A stretch of DNA of 64,000 bases, from contig CAJNDS010000379.1 of NCBI GenBank assembly GCA_905221605.1, positions 74,501-138,500 of the forward strand, written 5' to 3'. The DNA comes from Symbiodinium natans (Eukaryota; Sar; Dinophyceae; Suessiales; Symbiodiniaceae). This document shows positions 11,486-22,200 of the stretch, in pieces; within the stretch, counting starts at the first letter, position 1; each line of letters begins with the position of its first letter. Below the pieces are notes generated by a model. That model had not been told where the DNA came from. It worked only from the letters and a program-made list of their open reading frames with translations, and ran no database searches. The translations under genes and the position numbers were made by a program.

Positions 11486-13796
11486 CTACCGCGTCCTGGA
11501 CTTCCTAGTCCTGGTGTCGTCACTGTCGCCCCGACTCCGATGCTTCTTCTTGTGGTCCGAGTCCTTCTTGTCCTTCTTCGAGTAGTTCTTGCTGTCGCCC
11601 CCACCATCCCGTGGCCGTGACGACCGGGACGACTTTTTCTTCCTCCTCTTGATCGAGACGGACTCGTCGTCGCTGATAGGATGCTTGCGCTTGGGTAGTG
11701 TCTTGGACTGCGCGGTCTTCACTGCATCTTGTGCCTCCCTTCGTCTCCTTGCCCAAGTAACTCCAGCGGCAGCGGCAGCTGCAACAATATCATCGCTAGG
11801 CTTCCTCTTGGGCATGGGCTTGCTCTTCGGCTTGGCTTTGGCCTTTGTCTTTGCCTGGCCTACACTGCCCTTTGCCTGGCCTGCACTGCCCTTCTTTTGT
11901 GAAGGCGCCGACACAGAGGAAGCTGCCGCTGTTGTCGTGGCATGGGGGGCCGTTTCCTTCGACGACTCAGACGATGATTCCTCTTCAAGCAACTCTTCCT
12001 CCACTGCCTCCGTCGTAACCACATGCATACTCGGGCTCGACGAATCGTCCGAAGCCGTGCCGCTGTAGCTGCCCGATTCCTGCCAAATCGTGGCACAAAG
12101 AAGAACGTCCCAACACATATAGAAATACATATGTATCATGTTATCTGTCAGCATGTGTGTTTTTCTATCCCGCACCTGCCTGTTGATGGCGACGTGTGGG
12201 CTCCTTCGGTGCTGTCGGCTGCGACGGTGTTGCAGACCCTGCTTCCGGCTGCACTGATTGCACCGGCTGTTGCGCATGCTCTTGGGCATGGTTCCCGGCC
12301 GCCTTTGCCTGCGCCGCTATGTCGGTCAGTGAGGAGGTGCCCGGCATCGTTTTGCGACCAGGAATTCCGTCAAAGCTTGCTCCATACGGCGCCGGCTCAC
12401 GATGAAGTTGCACCGGCTTGGTGTCCTCAGCTCACAGAAGAAGCCAATGCAACGAGTAAGCCAGCAATCATACACCCGCACCGCAGCAAGCACATACATG
12501 CGGCATGCCTCCCTGAGCCATGACAGGGGTTTAGGCGTGGTTTATGTGTTTAGGGGTTTAGGGGTTTAGGGATTTAGGTGTTTAGGAGTTCATTGGTTTA
12601 GGTGTTTAGGGGTTTACGGATTTAGGGGTGTTATTGCAAGGACGCAACAACAGGCACGCCAACATCATAGGCCAGCACTAGCGCATCAATCACGCACATG
12701 TGTCATGACTCCTTAAACCCTACACACTAAACCCCTCAGCCCCTACAACCACCCTAAACCCCCAAACCGTACCCCAAACCGTGAACCCCAAACCCTTGGA
12801 CCTTAGCCTAGGTATTCATAGACAGACATGCGAGTGGATTTACTAAGGTTGGCAAGGCGTCTGCAATGACTGCGTAGGATTACCATTGGCCAACACGAAC
12901 ACTAAATTCACACGCATGCGTCACAGCAAGCACACACATGCAGCTCACCTGTAATTGCAGCAAGACTCCTCTGCCACACCATCGTTGATTGCCGCATGTT
13001 CAGCACGTTCCGGCACAGGTTCGGGTGGAGTAGTTGGGATCAGAAGGAACGGAGACACCGAGGGTTGTGGCTTGGTCTTGGTTCCACCGCTGGCGCCGCG
13101 GCTGCGAGCCGTCATGGCACTGTAGGCACCGCATGCAGCCGTGGCGCTTCCATCCGGGCCGGGAGCTGGCACTGGCATCTCTGCTGGCATTTTCACCTGT
13201 GTTACTGCCGCTGCCGCCGCAGGATGCATGGCTGGTGGCTGCGTGGCTGGTGGGGTCAACCCACTCATTGGGCGCAGTAGGCCGCCCAGACCCATCCCTG
13301 TCATGCCAGCGCCTGGTCCAATGCCCCCAAGCCCAAGCGTTTGCAGGCTAGGCATGCACATGTTGCCCATGTACATGGGTGGCAACGTTGGCATCGGCTG
13401 CTGCAAGAGTCCTGGCCCAAGGCCCATGTTCAAGTTCAGCTCTGGCACCGACTGCATCGGCACCGGTGGCTCATGCACTCGGCCAACGGGGTACGGCACG
13501 CGTGGCGGCGCCGAAGAGAATCCCGGCAAGTGGCCCGGCGCAAGTCCCGGCGGGTGTCCCGGCGGGGGTCCTGGCGGGGGTCCCGGCGGGGGTCCCGGCG
13601 GGGGCCCGACAGGTTCTGGCACAGGTTCTTTCCGCACCCTCGGCGGTCTAGGCGGGACATACGTTGCAGGGACTGGTGGGGGTCGCGGTGGAGTCTGCAA
13701 AGCTGGTGCCGGCGGTGCGTGCTCTGGTGGAGCTGGCGGGGGCGGCAGCGATGCCGCCAACAAGGCACTCGGCCTTGCTTTCTGCGGCGGCGCCAT
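11486..13796 (-). CDS. Low-complexity nuclear-type protein: Pro/Gly-rich front, Lys/Arg/Ser-rich tail
   Basis: Function unknown. Exon 1 starts at ATG 13796 (MAPPQKARPSALLAASLPPPP), with Pro-rich sequence, GPPPG repeats around 13620-13550 and a Gly/Met-rich stretch. Exon 2 is 12425-12180 and exon 3 is 12079-11486 (TAG). Intron 12080-12179 is GC-AG and phase 0. The first intron is less certain: a GA-AG version (12426-12968) keeps the frame, while the better-looking GTGAGC donor at 12948 puts exon 2 out of frame. Exon 3 has Glu/Ser-rich, Ala-rich and KAKAKPKSKP segments, then a basic SIKRRKKKSSRSSRPRDGGG region and an RS/KD-like tail, as in RNA-binding or splicing-associated proteins. That role is only suggested by composition. 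The first intron contains a TTTAGGG/CCCTAAA tract. Confidence 0.6.
12527..12795. repeat. Intronic telomere-like tracts in opposite orientations
   Basis: 12527-12631 has GTTTAGGG-type units; 12713-12795 has CCCTAAA-type units. The ~80 bp between them is not repetitive. Both lie in the proposed first intron of the Pro/Gly-rich gene, or between two genes if that join is wrong. Confidence 0.75.
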
Positions 13797-14285
13797 AGTG
13801 TATCCACCGCAAGAGTCACGAAGAATTGCAGCTACCAGTGCCAACAAGACAGCTGTGCAAACATGCCTACTTACAGGCTTACATACACAAAGCTGTGTGT
13901 CGCGCACTTTTACTACATGTTTTGCTTGTTATGCCTCGGCTGTGACCTGTGACTACTGTGACTACTATCATGCTGATTCGTGGCACTGAAGCAGCTCACA
14001 GCAGAGTCACAGTTGGCAACAATATGCAACAAGACAAACCGCGCACAACAACATGTCAGTAATAACACTAAATCAAAGTATATAATGTCACGCAGGTCCA
14101 GTTAGTCCGAGGGCCCGGCCCTGCACCTGAAGAACTGGAAGCTGTGGTCGCTGATTGGAGTTGTTGCACCTGCGCGAGCCGTTACTTATTGGAGTTGGTG
14201 GTCTTACTGTCCCCCCGCTCCTAATCTTAAACTCAGTCGTGAAGCATCGTGCACAAGTACTAAGTACACAACACTTGCAAATCAA
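13797..14285. other. Intergenic, no gene seen
   Basis: 5' flank of the Pro/Gly-rich gene and 3' flank of the Cys-rich gene. An open frame continues upstream of ATG 13796 and would add a hydrophobic stretch (TAVLLALVAAIL). I judge it untranslated or intronic because a GTAAGT-like donor falls there, but it could be a signal-like extension. Confidence 0.35.
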
Positions 14286-14708
14286 CTAGCCGACCGGGAG
14301 AGGCCTGCGCAGGCAGCTGACGCACGTGCCGAGCGCATCCAGCGCAAATCCTGAACGCAAGTTAGTCTGTGATGTGTTGCAACTGAGGATTTCCGCTGTC
14401 CTTGAGTGTCCACGGCTGTCCGGCTGCAGTAGCAGTTGCCGCATCCAGGCGGGCAGTGACGACAAAGACTTGTCGCACTCTCTCATGTCAGGCTCTGCGG
14501 GAGGCGGCGCATCTCCAGTCATGTTCTGTGATATCACTGCCTGCATGCACTCGTCGTGCCAGTACGTGAGGCAAAGCATGCAGAGGCCCGTGTGCCCTGC
14601 ACGTCGACCGCCAGTCCGGCCCGAGCAACGCTCCGAACACAGAGCGCATTTGCGGTTGAGTCCATGCGACCACAGCTGGACGTTTCCAGCCTCCTGCAAG
14701 CAAGCCAT
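14286..14708 (-). CDS. Small Cys-rich zinc-finger-like protein, about 140 aa
   Basis: Minus-strand frame from ATG 14708 to TAG 14286. An intron acceptor (TTGCAG|GAG at 14694/14693) is an alternative to the ATG, in which case upstream exons are missing. Residues ~20-55 read KCALCSERC, then a Gly/Arg-rich loop, then HTGLCMLCLTYWHDEC: paired CxxC, a His and a closing H-x2-C, the spacing of a treble-clef finger (PHD/RING/MYND-like) that would bind two zinc ions. A further CVSC lies near the C-terminus. The middle is acidic and Ser/Pro rich. I cannot name the subclass. Such fingers bind histone tails, ubiquitin enzymes or proteins; which applies here is unknown. It is followed by spacer and preceded by a telomere-like tract. 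Confidence 0.55.
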   Translation of the reverse strand: MACLQEAGNVQLWSHGLNRKCALCSERCSGRTGGRRAGHTGLCMLCLTYWHDECMQAVISQNMTGDAPPPAEPDMRECDKSLSSLPAWMRQLLLQPDSRGHSRTAEILSCNTSQTNLRSGFALDALGTCVSCLRRPLPVG

Positions 14709-14749
14709 GTGTGTTGCGTTGGGAATTCTGGTAAAACCGGTAAAACCTG

Positions 14750-14995
14750 AACCTAAACCCAACCCTGGGCCTTAAACCCTAAGCCCTAGGCCCTAGGCCC
14801 TAGGCCCTAAACCTGATCCTAAACCCTAGGCCCTAGACACTAAAGCCTAAAGCATAAACCCTAGCCCTAGCCCCTAAACCCGCCTAAACCCTGAACCTTG
14901 AACTCTAAACAGCCCAAACCCTAAGCCCTAAACCCTAGATCATAAACTCTAGGCCCTAGACACTAGACACTAACCCCTAGGCCCTAGACCGTAAA
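14750..14995. repeat. Degenerate CCCTA-type telomere-like tract
   Basis: Many CCCTAAACC and CCCTAGGCC variants. It lies between the Cys-rich gene and the next gene upstream. 14996-15230 beyond it holds CAACTCAGCAA-type simple sequence and no gene. Confidence 0.7.
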
Positions 14996-15230
14996 CGATG
15001 CTCAACAATCCAACATGCCAGACGTGTCACAAATGACTGACTTAGGTCTGAGCGCAGAGCCATCAACACACTCGGCAACAACACAGCGCAACTCCGCAAC
15101 TCAGCAAACGTCACAACATATGTGGAATGTATTACTTTGGCAAAACCACCTGGACTGATGACTTCGGTATTAGCAGATCTGTCAACAACTCAGCAACTTA
15201 ACAACTCACAGCACAACTCAACTCAACACA

Positions 15231-17904
15231 TCAACAATCCGGGCAGTCCTCGTTCGCATGCATGATGGCGACCTTAAGGAAATTCACGAAGCGACAGACC
15301 GTGGAAGGCAACTGGTCGCGCAGCTCCCCTGTACCACTTCCTCGGACCCTCCTGGAACACGCGCCTGCGGCAGAGATCAGGCACTGGTAGCGTGCCAAAT
15401 CAAACACCTCTGTCGGCACGGTTCTGCCGAACAAAGAAGCTGGCGACCAGACCACACGGTTGGCTGCATCCACTCGAGCAAGACGACCCTCGCGCTCAGC
15501 AGCATTCACCCATTTCACGTAAACCAATTCGTAGCACTGCAGCTGTAGATCCGTGTCATGCCCTTGTGGAAGACGCACCAGCACACTGATTTCATCTGCA
15601 TGGCCGATAGGCAGCTTGCCACGTTCAGCGGCGTCATCAATTGCTGATATCGTCTCTGCAAATGCCTCGTGCCACAGCTTGTACGCCTTCTTATATGTGG
15701 AAGGGCGATGCAGAGGTTGTTGTTGCTGCCGCCCCTGTGTCGCTTCAGCTGGCAGCGACACCTTCGAAATCGTGGCTGCCGACTCTGACGTACGGGCAAC
15801 GGCATCGTCCTCGGCATCTTCGATAAAGTCTGAATCATCAGCCTCATCCTCATCAGATGACACCATTTTGTTTTCGAACTGCTTCAGGAGGTCTGAGTAA
15901 TCTGTTCCGCGTAGTCGCTTCGGATTGCTGGATGCTGCAGTTGCGTCCTGACTGGTGCGCTTGACCCCAGCGTCCTGAGCCTGTGCATTATGTTGCCGAA
16001 TCAGGAGCAGCAACGCCTCCTCTTCCAGCTCTGCACCTGTCAAACCAGATGGCTGCGCGAGCGTATTCGATAGCATCTCGCTGGCTTGCTCAATCTTCCT
16101 TAAGTCTGCATTGCTGGTGCCGCCATCAGCGCGAGATTTCATCACTCCAGCAGCTGCTTTAATGGTCGCGGCGTTGGCAGAATCAACTGCGTCTGCATCT
16201 TCGAAAAGGCCAGCCGCCATCTCTTCCGATGCCTCTTGGGAATCGTCCCCCAAACCATATCCAGCATTTACATCCTCATGGTTTTCAAGCACGCGCCTCT
16301 GCCCCTCTTCATCTAGAACACCCTCGGCACCAGCATTAGAGGTGTCCGGGGCATCCTCATCACCAGCACGTTGTTTCACAGTCAGTTGCATGAAATTGTT
16401 GTCCCGCTCCCCAGCCAAAGCAGCGTGATTATACGGCCTCCAGGGTCTCCAGAGCGGCGCTGAATCAATGTCGCGGTGGGCAGCTACACCGGCGCCAACG
16501 TCTTGCAACGCCGGCAGTTGATCGGCAGAGTCCAACCAGCCGAGCAAACCTTTCTCTTGATACAGCACACGCATTGCCATCAAACAGATTGTAGATTCTT
16601 CGTCTTGGCAAGTGGCGTAACACTGCCGGAAAACATTCGGCGATGAACTGAACTGCAGCAAGCCTCTCTCATCCAAAAGAGGTTCCAAACGCCCGTCATG
16701 CGTGGTTTTCAGGAGCACCATGTGGTCGTGAGATCTGTGAGACGCAGCCTGCAACGCCAGCAAGTCATTGCTCTCAGACGGCGTTTTCACATACAGCACC
16801 GTCGATGCCACAGCAGACCAAAGGCTACCCACAGCGTCGCTGCTCATGAATGCTTTTGATGCCTTGTGCCACTTGACCACTGCGTTGGCAACCCACTTGA
16901 ACTTGGCATCCTGCATACTGCACAGCCACTGAAGTTGTCCAGCAACCGTGCCCAGTGCCTACCTTTATTTCAATCAACAATCATCAGCGCTCACCTCTCA
17001 ACTTAGACTGACCACCGACACAAACTCTGAATGAACAGCACACATATTTACGACACGCCCTGCCCCCCCCCCCCCGGACTATCGACTATGACTATCAACT
17101 GAACCCGCGAGGCAAACATCTTCAAGTGCTGGCGCTCAATGACTCAGTGACTTAGTGACGCATGCATGCATGTTGTGTGCCTGTTTCAGCTCAGGCAGAG
17201 CAGCTGCCAGGTTCGTGTTGCCGAGGCTTGCGTGCAAAGTCCGCAGGGTCATCGTATCTGTCGGCCTGAAACGATCTGCGGCGTTCATCGCGACCTTGTA
17301 GTCTTGACCAACAGCAATCATGTCCTGGCACGAGACCATGAGACAGACCCATGAGACTGTTGGGCTACCGTTACGTTAGGAGGCGGCCTTGGTGGTATAG
17401 ACTGTTTTGTTTTTTTTTTTTTTAACTGTCTGTTTGTGGCCCGATACTACAACGCTAAACGCTAAACTAAATGCTACGATACTACGATGTTTTCGCCAAC
17501 CAAGCCGACCTGCAGGATTGGAAATGCACGGCTCTTGATTGCTGACCACCTCTTCGAAATTGTGTCGTCATGCGCCGATCTGAAGGCAGACCCGGCGCGA
17601 GCGAATGCGCTTGCCTTCTTCAAGATTACCCTGGCAGACAAGCTCGCAATGTCGATTTTCGCGCATCGTGTGGAGATCAGCTTGATGATAGAGTTGATGC
17701 TCTCGACCAATTGCGTATCTCCCAACAGTATGCCAGACATGGCGCTAACGATCGCCCAAAGCATCGAACCGGACGATGTAGCGTTGAAGTCGAAGAACCC
17801 CTCGCGGGATATAAATTCCAGCTCCGACTGACACAAGCGTCGGATATTGGCTGCATTGTACTCCAGCGAGGAAATATCGGCAGCAAGCAATTCGTCCGCA
17901 ATTC
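15231..17904 (-). CDS. Large hypothetical protein, C-terminal exons (three exons, in phase)
   Basis: Exons 17904-17510, 17324-17181 and 16910-15231 (TAG). Introns 17325-17509 (GT-AG) and 16911-17180 (GC-AG) are both phase 0 with AG|G context. The first exon needs one base from an upstream exon I could not identify. Exon 1 has DTQLVESINSIIKLI followed by IASLSARVILKK; from memory this resembles the late part of a very large dinoflagellate family of unknown function in which a GRW-containing segment comes earlier, as it does at 19990-21031. The long last exon (559 aa) has an acidic centre (SSDEDEADDSDFIEDAEDD) and a C-terminus ending ANEDCPDC. It is therefore probably the 3' part of one gene starting at 22658, but stop-ended reading frames at 19264 and 18222 stand between. 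No enzymatic motif is recognised. Confidence 0.6.
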
Positions 17905-18221
17905 CTGTCACGAGTCACGAATGACACACACACATCAACAACATCAACGTAACACACATCAACATTATAATCACAACGGTAACGCACCATGCTGCCGTAA
18001 CATATTTCTTCAAAAGTCCATGTCAGTGAATTCATGACTTCATGAGTCCATGACTCCATGACTACTTCATGACCGTCCATGACCCATGCCCATGACTGAT
18101 GACTCAAAACAGCGGCTGCCCACATACTTTTCTCTCGCGACCACAACATTCATTTCAGAATCTGTCCGTGGTTCAAAAAAAGCAGCCAGGCATGCGGCAT
18201 AAGGCATGGCGGCATAGCGTG
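17905..18221. other. Probable intron or spacer
   Basis: No coding exon that I can defend. A short open segment near 18030-17990 (MNSLTWTFEEICYGSM) could be a small exon but does not match the phase of the next exon with a standard donor. CATGA-type simple repeats occur at 18030-18105. Confidence 0.3.
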
Positions 18222-19115
18222 TCATGCTTCTGCATCCGGCTCCCGTGGCGGCGGCAAGGGTCGAATGACCACCTCGATACTGACATTGACCCTGAAGCCA
18301 CCAGTGTTTGGCTGCTGCTGGAGGACGTGTGGCACATTCACATACGCAAGCGGCATCGTCATCTGCCCATTTGCCGCGTGCACGTTCATTGGTGATCCAG
18401 ATCCATTGCCAAGGCCAACACCGATGTGTGCCGGGTGTCCAATCGGGGCCGCTGGTGCTGTTGGTCCGGGCAGGGCGGCGTTGACCCCATGGGCCTCACG
18501 GGCGGGGTCTAGTCCAGCAGGTGGGGCGTGCGCCTCGTGCGCTGGTCCGGGCCGGGGAGGACTTGGCATTGGTGCCGGGTGTCCAATCGGGGCCGCTCTG
18601 GCCGCTTTGACCGTTGGTGTGGGCACAGCGTTGGCCTTGGCCCCATGGGCGCCAGCAGGCGGTGCAGCGGGAAGAACGTATCCATCGGCCTTGGCCTTGG
18701 CAGGACATGGGACTGGTGGCCCACCAGCACGACTTGGCGCATGTGGACTAGACGGTCCAGCGGAATGAATGCATCCATTCGCCTTTGCCTTTGCATTGGC
18801 AGGCAGTGGCCCGCCATCAGCACTCGACCCCGGTGGTCCTGCGGGAAGCGGGTCACAGTGCTGCCCCGGATTGGCATCAGCGGGTCTTGATGGCACAGGC
18901 GTTGGCGGACTTGGCCCACCGGGAGCGGGAGCAGACGAACCTCGCGCTGCACCTGCTGCAGCTGCTGGTGTACCATCATCATCTGACTCACGGCCGAGTC
19001 CGAGCATATCATTCAGTGCTTCCTCAGCGGCTGCTGCAGCTGCATCACCATCAGGTAGGTTTGGTCTGTCTGCGATATCCGCCAGCAGTCTGTCAAAGCC
19101 TTGGATTGGTTTGTA
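18222..19115 (-). CDS. Pro/Ala/Gly-rich low-complexity exon, 297 codons
   Basis: Open from an acceptor (CTCAG|TAC at 19116/19115) to TGA 18222. It begins with a normal-looking helix (YKPIQGFDRLLADIADRP), then Ala-rich, then a long Pro/Ala/Gly region with three KAKA-type spots (ANAKAKANG, CPAKAKADG, HGAKANAV) and repeated IGHPA, ending NVSIEVVIRPLPPPREPDAEA. An internal ATG at 19006 (MLGLGRESDDDG) could be a start. It is either the last exon of a separate gene or a spacer exon of the large gene around it. The composition suggests a disordered region. No function is claimed. Confidence 0.5.
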   Translation of the reverse strand, partial: YKPIQGFDRLLADIADRPNLPDGDAAAAAAEEALNDMLGLGRESDDDGTPAAAAGAARGSSAPAPGGPSPPTPVPSRPADANPGQHCDPLPAGPPGSSADGGPLPANAKAKANGCIHSAGPSSPHAPSRAGGPPVPCPAKAKADGYVLPAAPPAGAHGAKANAVPTPTVKAARAAPIGHPAPMPSPPRPGPAHEAHAPPAGLDPAREAHGVNAALPGPTAPAAPIGHPAHIGVGLGNGSGSPMNVHAANGQMTMPLAYVNVPHVLQQQPNTGGFRVNVSIEVVIRPLPPPREPDAEA

Positions 19116-19263
19116 CTGAGTACTGCGTTGGTATTAGCCGTTAGCCGTTAGCCGTTGGCAGTGTTAGCCTGCATTAGCAGATTAAGCATTGAAGTAAACC
19201 AACCAACAAGGGCGGGCACTGCGTACAAGGAAAATATCACATACCTGCCCTGCCCAAGGCTAT

Positions 19264-22200
19264 CTAGAAGCTGGAGTCGTCAGAAGAAGATCCGATAGAA
19301 CGACAACTGCGAGCACGAGGACGGCCCCCACGTCCACTACTGTCACCACGACCACGACCTCCATCAGCAGGGCGGTTGCGGCCACGACCACTGACAGTGG
19401 CCCCACCTCGCCCACGTGATGGCCGCGATGACGATGATTTAGGCGCAGCCGCTGCAGGTGGAGGTGGCGCAGATCTGGCCCTCTTCTTGCCCCTGTCCCC
19501 GGAATCATCCATGGAATCCACCGTCACAGTGACCAAATGCCACAGAACTCACATGACCCACTGGACTGAATGTTTGGAAAACATTTTTTTGAGCCCAACG
19601 TTGCATGGACTCTCACAGTTAGAATGTTAATTAGACTAAGACTCCAAAGACCTTGGACTCTGACTCAGACTCTCAGACGACTCATCGCAAAGTCAGTCCT
19701 TTGCGTTTGCTGCATCTTGCCAGCGGTGGCCGCCATATCATCCAAAGCAGCTTCAGCGGAAACCTGGTGACTCGGTCATGATGACAGGATAGCAAATGAT
19801 GGATTCTGGATTTTAATAATCTAACCATGGGACTGACTGGCTAACCATGCAGATGACAAAGTCAAAGCCGCAAGCCGCAATCAAATTATATCAAATTACA
19901 CAATCAATCTCAATCAATCAATCAAGGAATCAAGCACACAACAACACAGTGCATGCAAGCAAGCATTGACCAGCATCAGCACGCAGCACGTTGCAACATG
20001 TCAGCATGTTTGATGCTGCATCCAGGTGCCTTCGAGTCAATGTCACAATGCGCATGTTGAAGTTGGCCGCCCCGTTCATCAATAGTTTGAACGTCAGACC
20101 TTTGAGCAGCGCTTGCAGTTGTGCCGGAATGTCTGTGGCACCCATTTCGACCAACGCTGCGTCGAACCATTTGTCAAGGTTCAAAGCCAACTCCGCATAT
20201 TCCTTCAAGATGTCGTCGGACTTTCCGGTAACCAACTTCAACAAGAGCGCGTCCTGACTGTTCTTCTGGCACCACGCAAAGAAATGCATGAGCGGTGCTC
20301 GGGCAGTGTTCATGCAGCGCAGCAGAACCCAGAATACGTGGCATCTGAGGGCACCAAACGCACCCGAGGCCCATTTGCTCATACGTATCTTGTATGCCTC
20401 CGCCGAATCGTCATCCAACAACGCTGCCACCTTGCTCTGTCCTCTAGCCTTTGCCTTTGCTTTTCCTTTCGGCTGTCCTTTTGCTTTGGCCTTTGCCGGC
20501 GTCTTAGCAGCTGGAGTTCCAGTTTCATTCTTGTCCGCCTTCATTGTTGACGAAAGCAGCGCCAGCCATACTGGCGCCAGGAACTCTCTTTTACGCTCCA
20601 AAAAAAACAGCTCGGCAGCGTGCACGCAACCCCAGCGGCCAGACAGTACGCGCATGGGATACTGACGATAATTGACGCCTGGTGGACTCGTCGTTCCGTG
20701 CGTGCGTTCATATATGTCGATGAACTCGGAAACGTGCTCTCTCCAGAAGTTCACGCACTTACCCAGCGATGCAAAATACTTCGAAAAGGAACCCATGGTG
20801 CTTGGATAAGCGCGTTGCGCTTCTGACAAGAAATCGTCAGCCATCTGCAATTGTTCACGGACAGCAATATGAAATTGGTGCAAGATGCAGTTGACGTCGA
20901 CATAAAACACATTGGGGAGGCCTGCCCGACTGACTGCAGCCAGTGTTTGCTTTCTTCTCGCTGATTGGTCGGTGCCAGCGTCAGTCGTGTCAGCGAAAAT
21001 AAATATGGAGTTTGGCCGCAACTCGCCTCGCCTCAGGTCAGGTGATGAGCACTAAGACAGAGACCACAGGAAACAACATAAACGACTCGACACTACGACA
21101 CTATTACATACCGACAACAACTATGCCAAATATTTATACCGAAGCAAAATCAGCTTCTCTGCCAGGCCGGCAATGTCATGCAGATACGGGATGCCCAACG
21201 AACGCAGCTGCTTCACAACCAGCCCCAAAGCATGGGAGCTGGTGCCGCCCATGACCACATGGAGGTCCGACCTGATTGGTGCACTCACACTCACATCACT
21301 TACGTACATACATCTTACATTATAAAATGGTAATGATAATCAATCTGAGCCAAGCACTACGCACATAACCCAAAGGCCCACAGGCCAGCCCAAGCCAACA
21401 ATTAGATTCCAGAGATAAACGCAAACATCGCTGAAAGCCGCCCAAGGCAAAGGCAACCGGCAACCGGCAACACATGTTCTATTGATAACATCATGTAATC
21501 ATGTAATGTCTTACCGAGAAGCACGCAACGTCGGTAGGTCATGCCAGCCGCAAAGTTCCCGGCTTTCAAGGCGCCGTCATCGCAGATGAAGCTGACAGCC
21601 GCCTCAAGCACATGGAGCTTCTTACGTCTCCAGATGGAAGAGTTCGTGGCATCGGATCTGTAGCCAACGGCAAACAGATTAAAGCCAGTACCTGCATCTG
21701 GCGGCGTCCCAGGCTCCTTCGTTGACATCTTGACGCCCTCTGCCACATAGCACTGAAAGCTGTGAAGAAGTGCTGCTGCCGCCCGATGCTCACATCGAAT
21801 GACCGTCTGCTGCGAGATGTCAGTCATTGACAGTACTCCAAAGTCAGCAGCGGCCACATGTGTCAAACTCTTCCGTAGCCCAATGGAGAACATGCTCTGC
21901 AACGAAAACCTGCCGCCACGGCCATCCTTTTGTTTTCCAAGCTTGCGGATTGTAAAAGCATCGTCCACTGTGTTCTTAATCGCCAAAGCCAGTGACTGCT
22001 TCTTCTCCTCCTTTGCAAGGGCTCGCTTTGCACACAGCAGCTTTTTGTTTAAATCCTTAATCCTGGCATCCCTTGTCTGCAACTGACGGTGCTGCTTCAA
22101 GCATAGCCGCACAAGGTCAGGTTTATCCTGGGCGAGAAGATGCTGCGCATGCATTGCCTGCGCTGCCGGCGCTGGCCGAACTGCAACTGCAACGGGCTGT

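Larger units (their letters stand above)
8207..11492. repeat. Right copy of the 3286-bp duplicated segment
   Basis: See the left copy at 4821-8106. This copy begins inside the methyltransferase-like coding exon, contains that gene's N-terminal exons, the palindrome array and the telomere-like tract, and runs into the last codons of the next gene, continuing past 11492 into unique sequence. Confidence 0.95.

Noticed and set aside
13141-13989. Gly-rich 282-codon plus-strand frame
   Set aside because: Antisense of the GPPPG-rich exon; the minus strand fits the downstream exons and strand bias.
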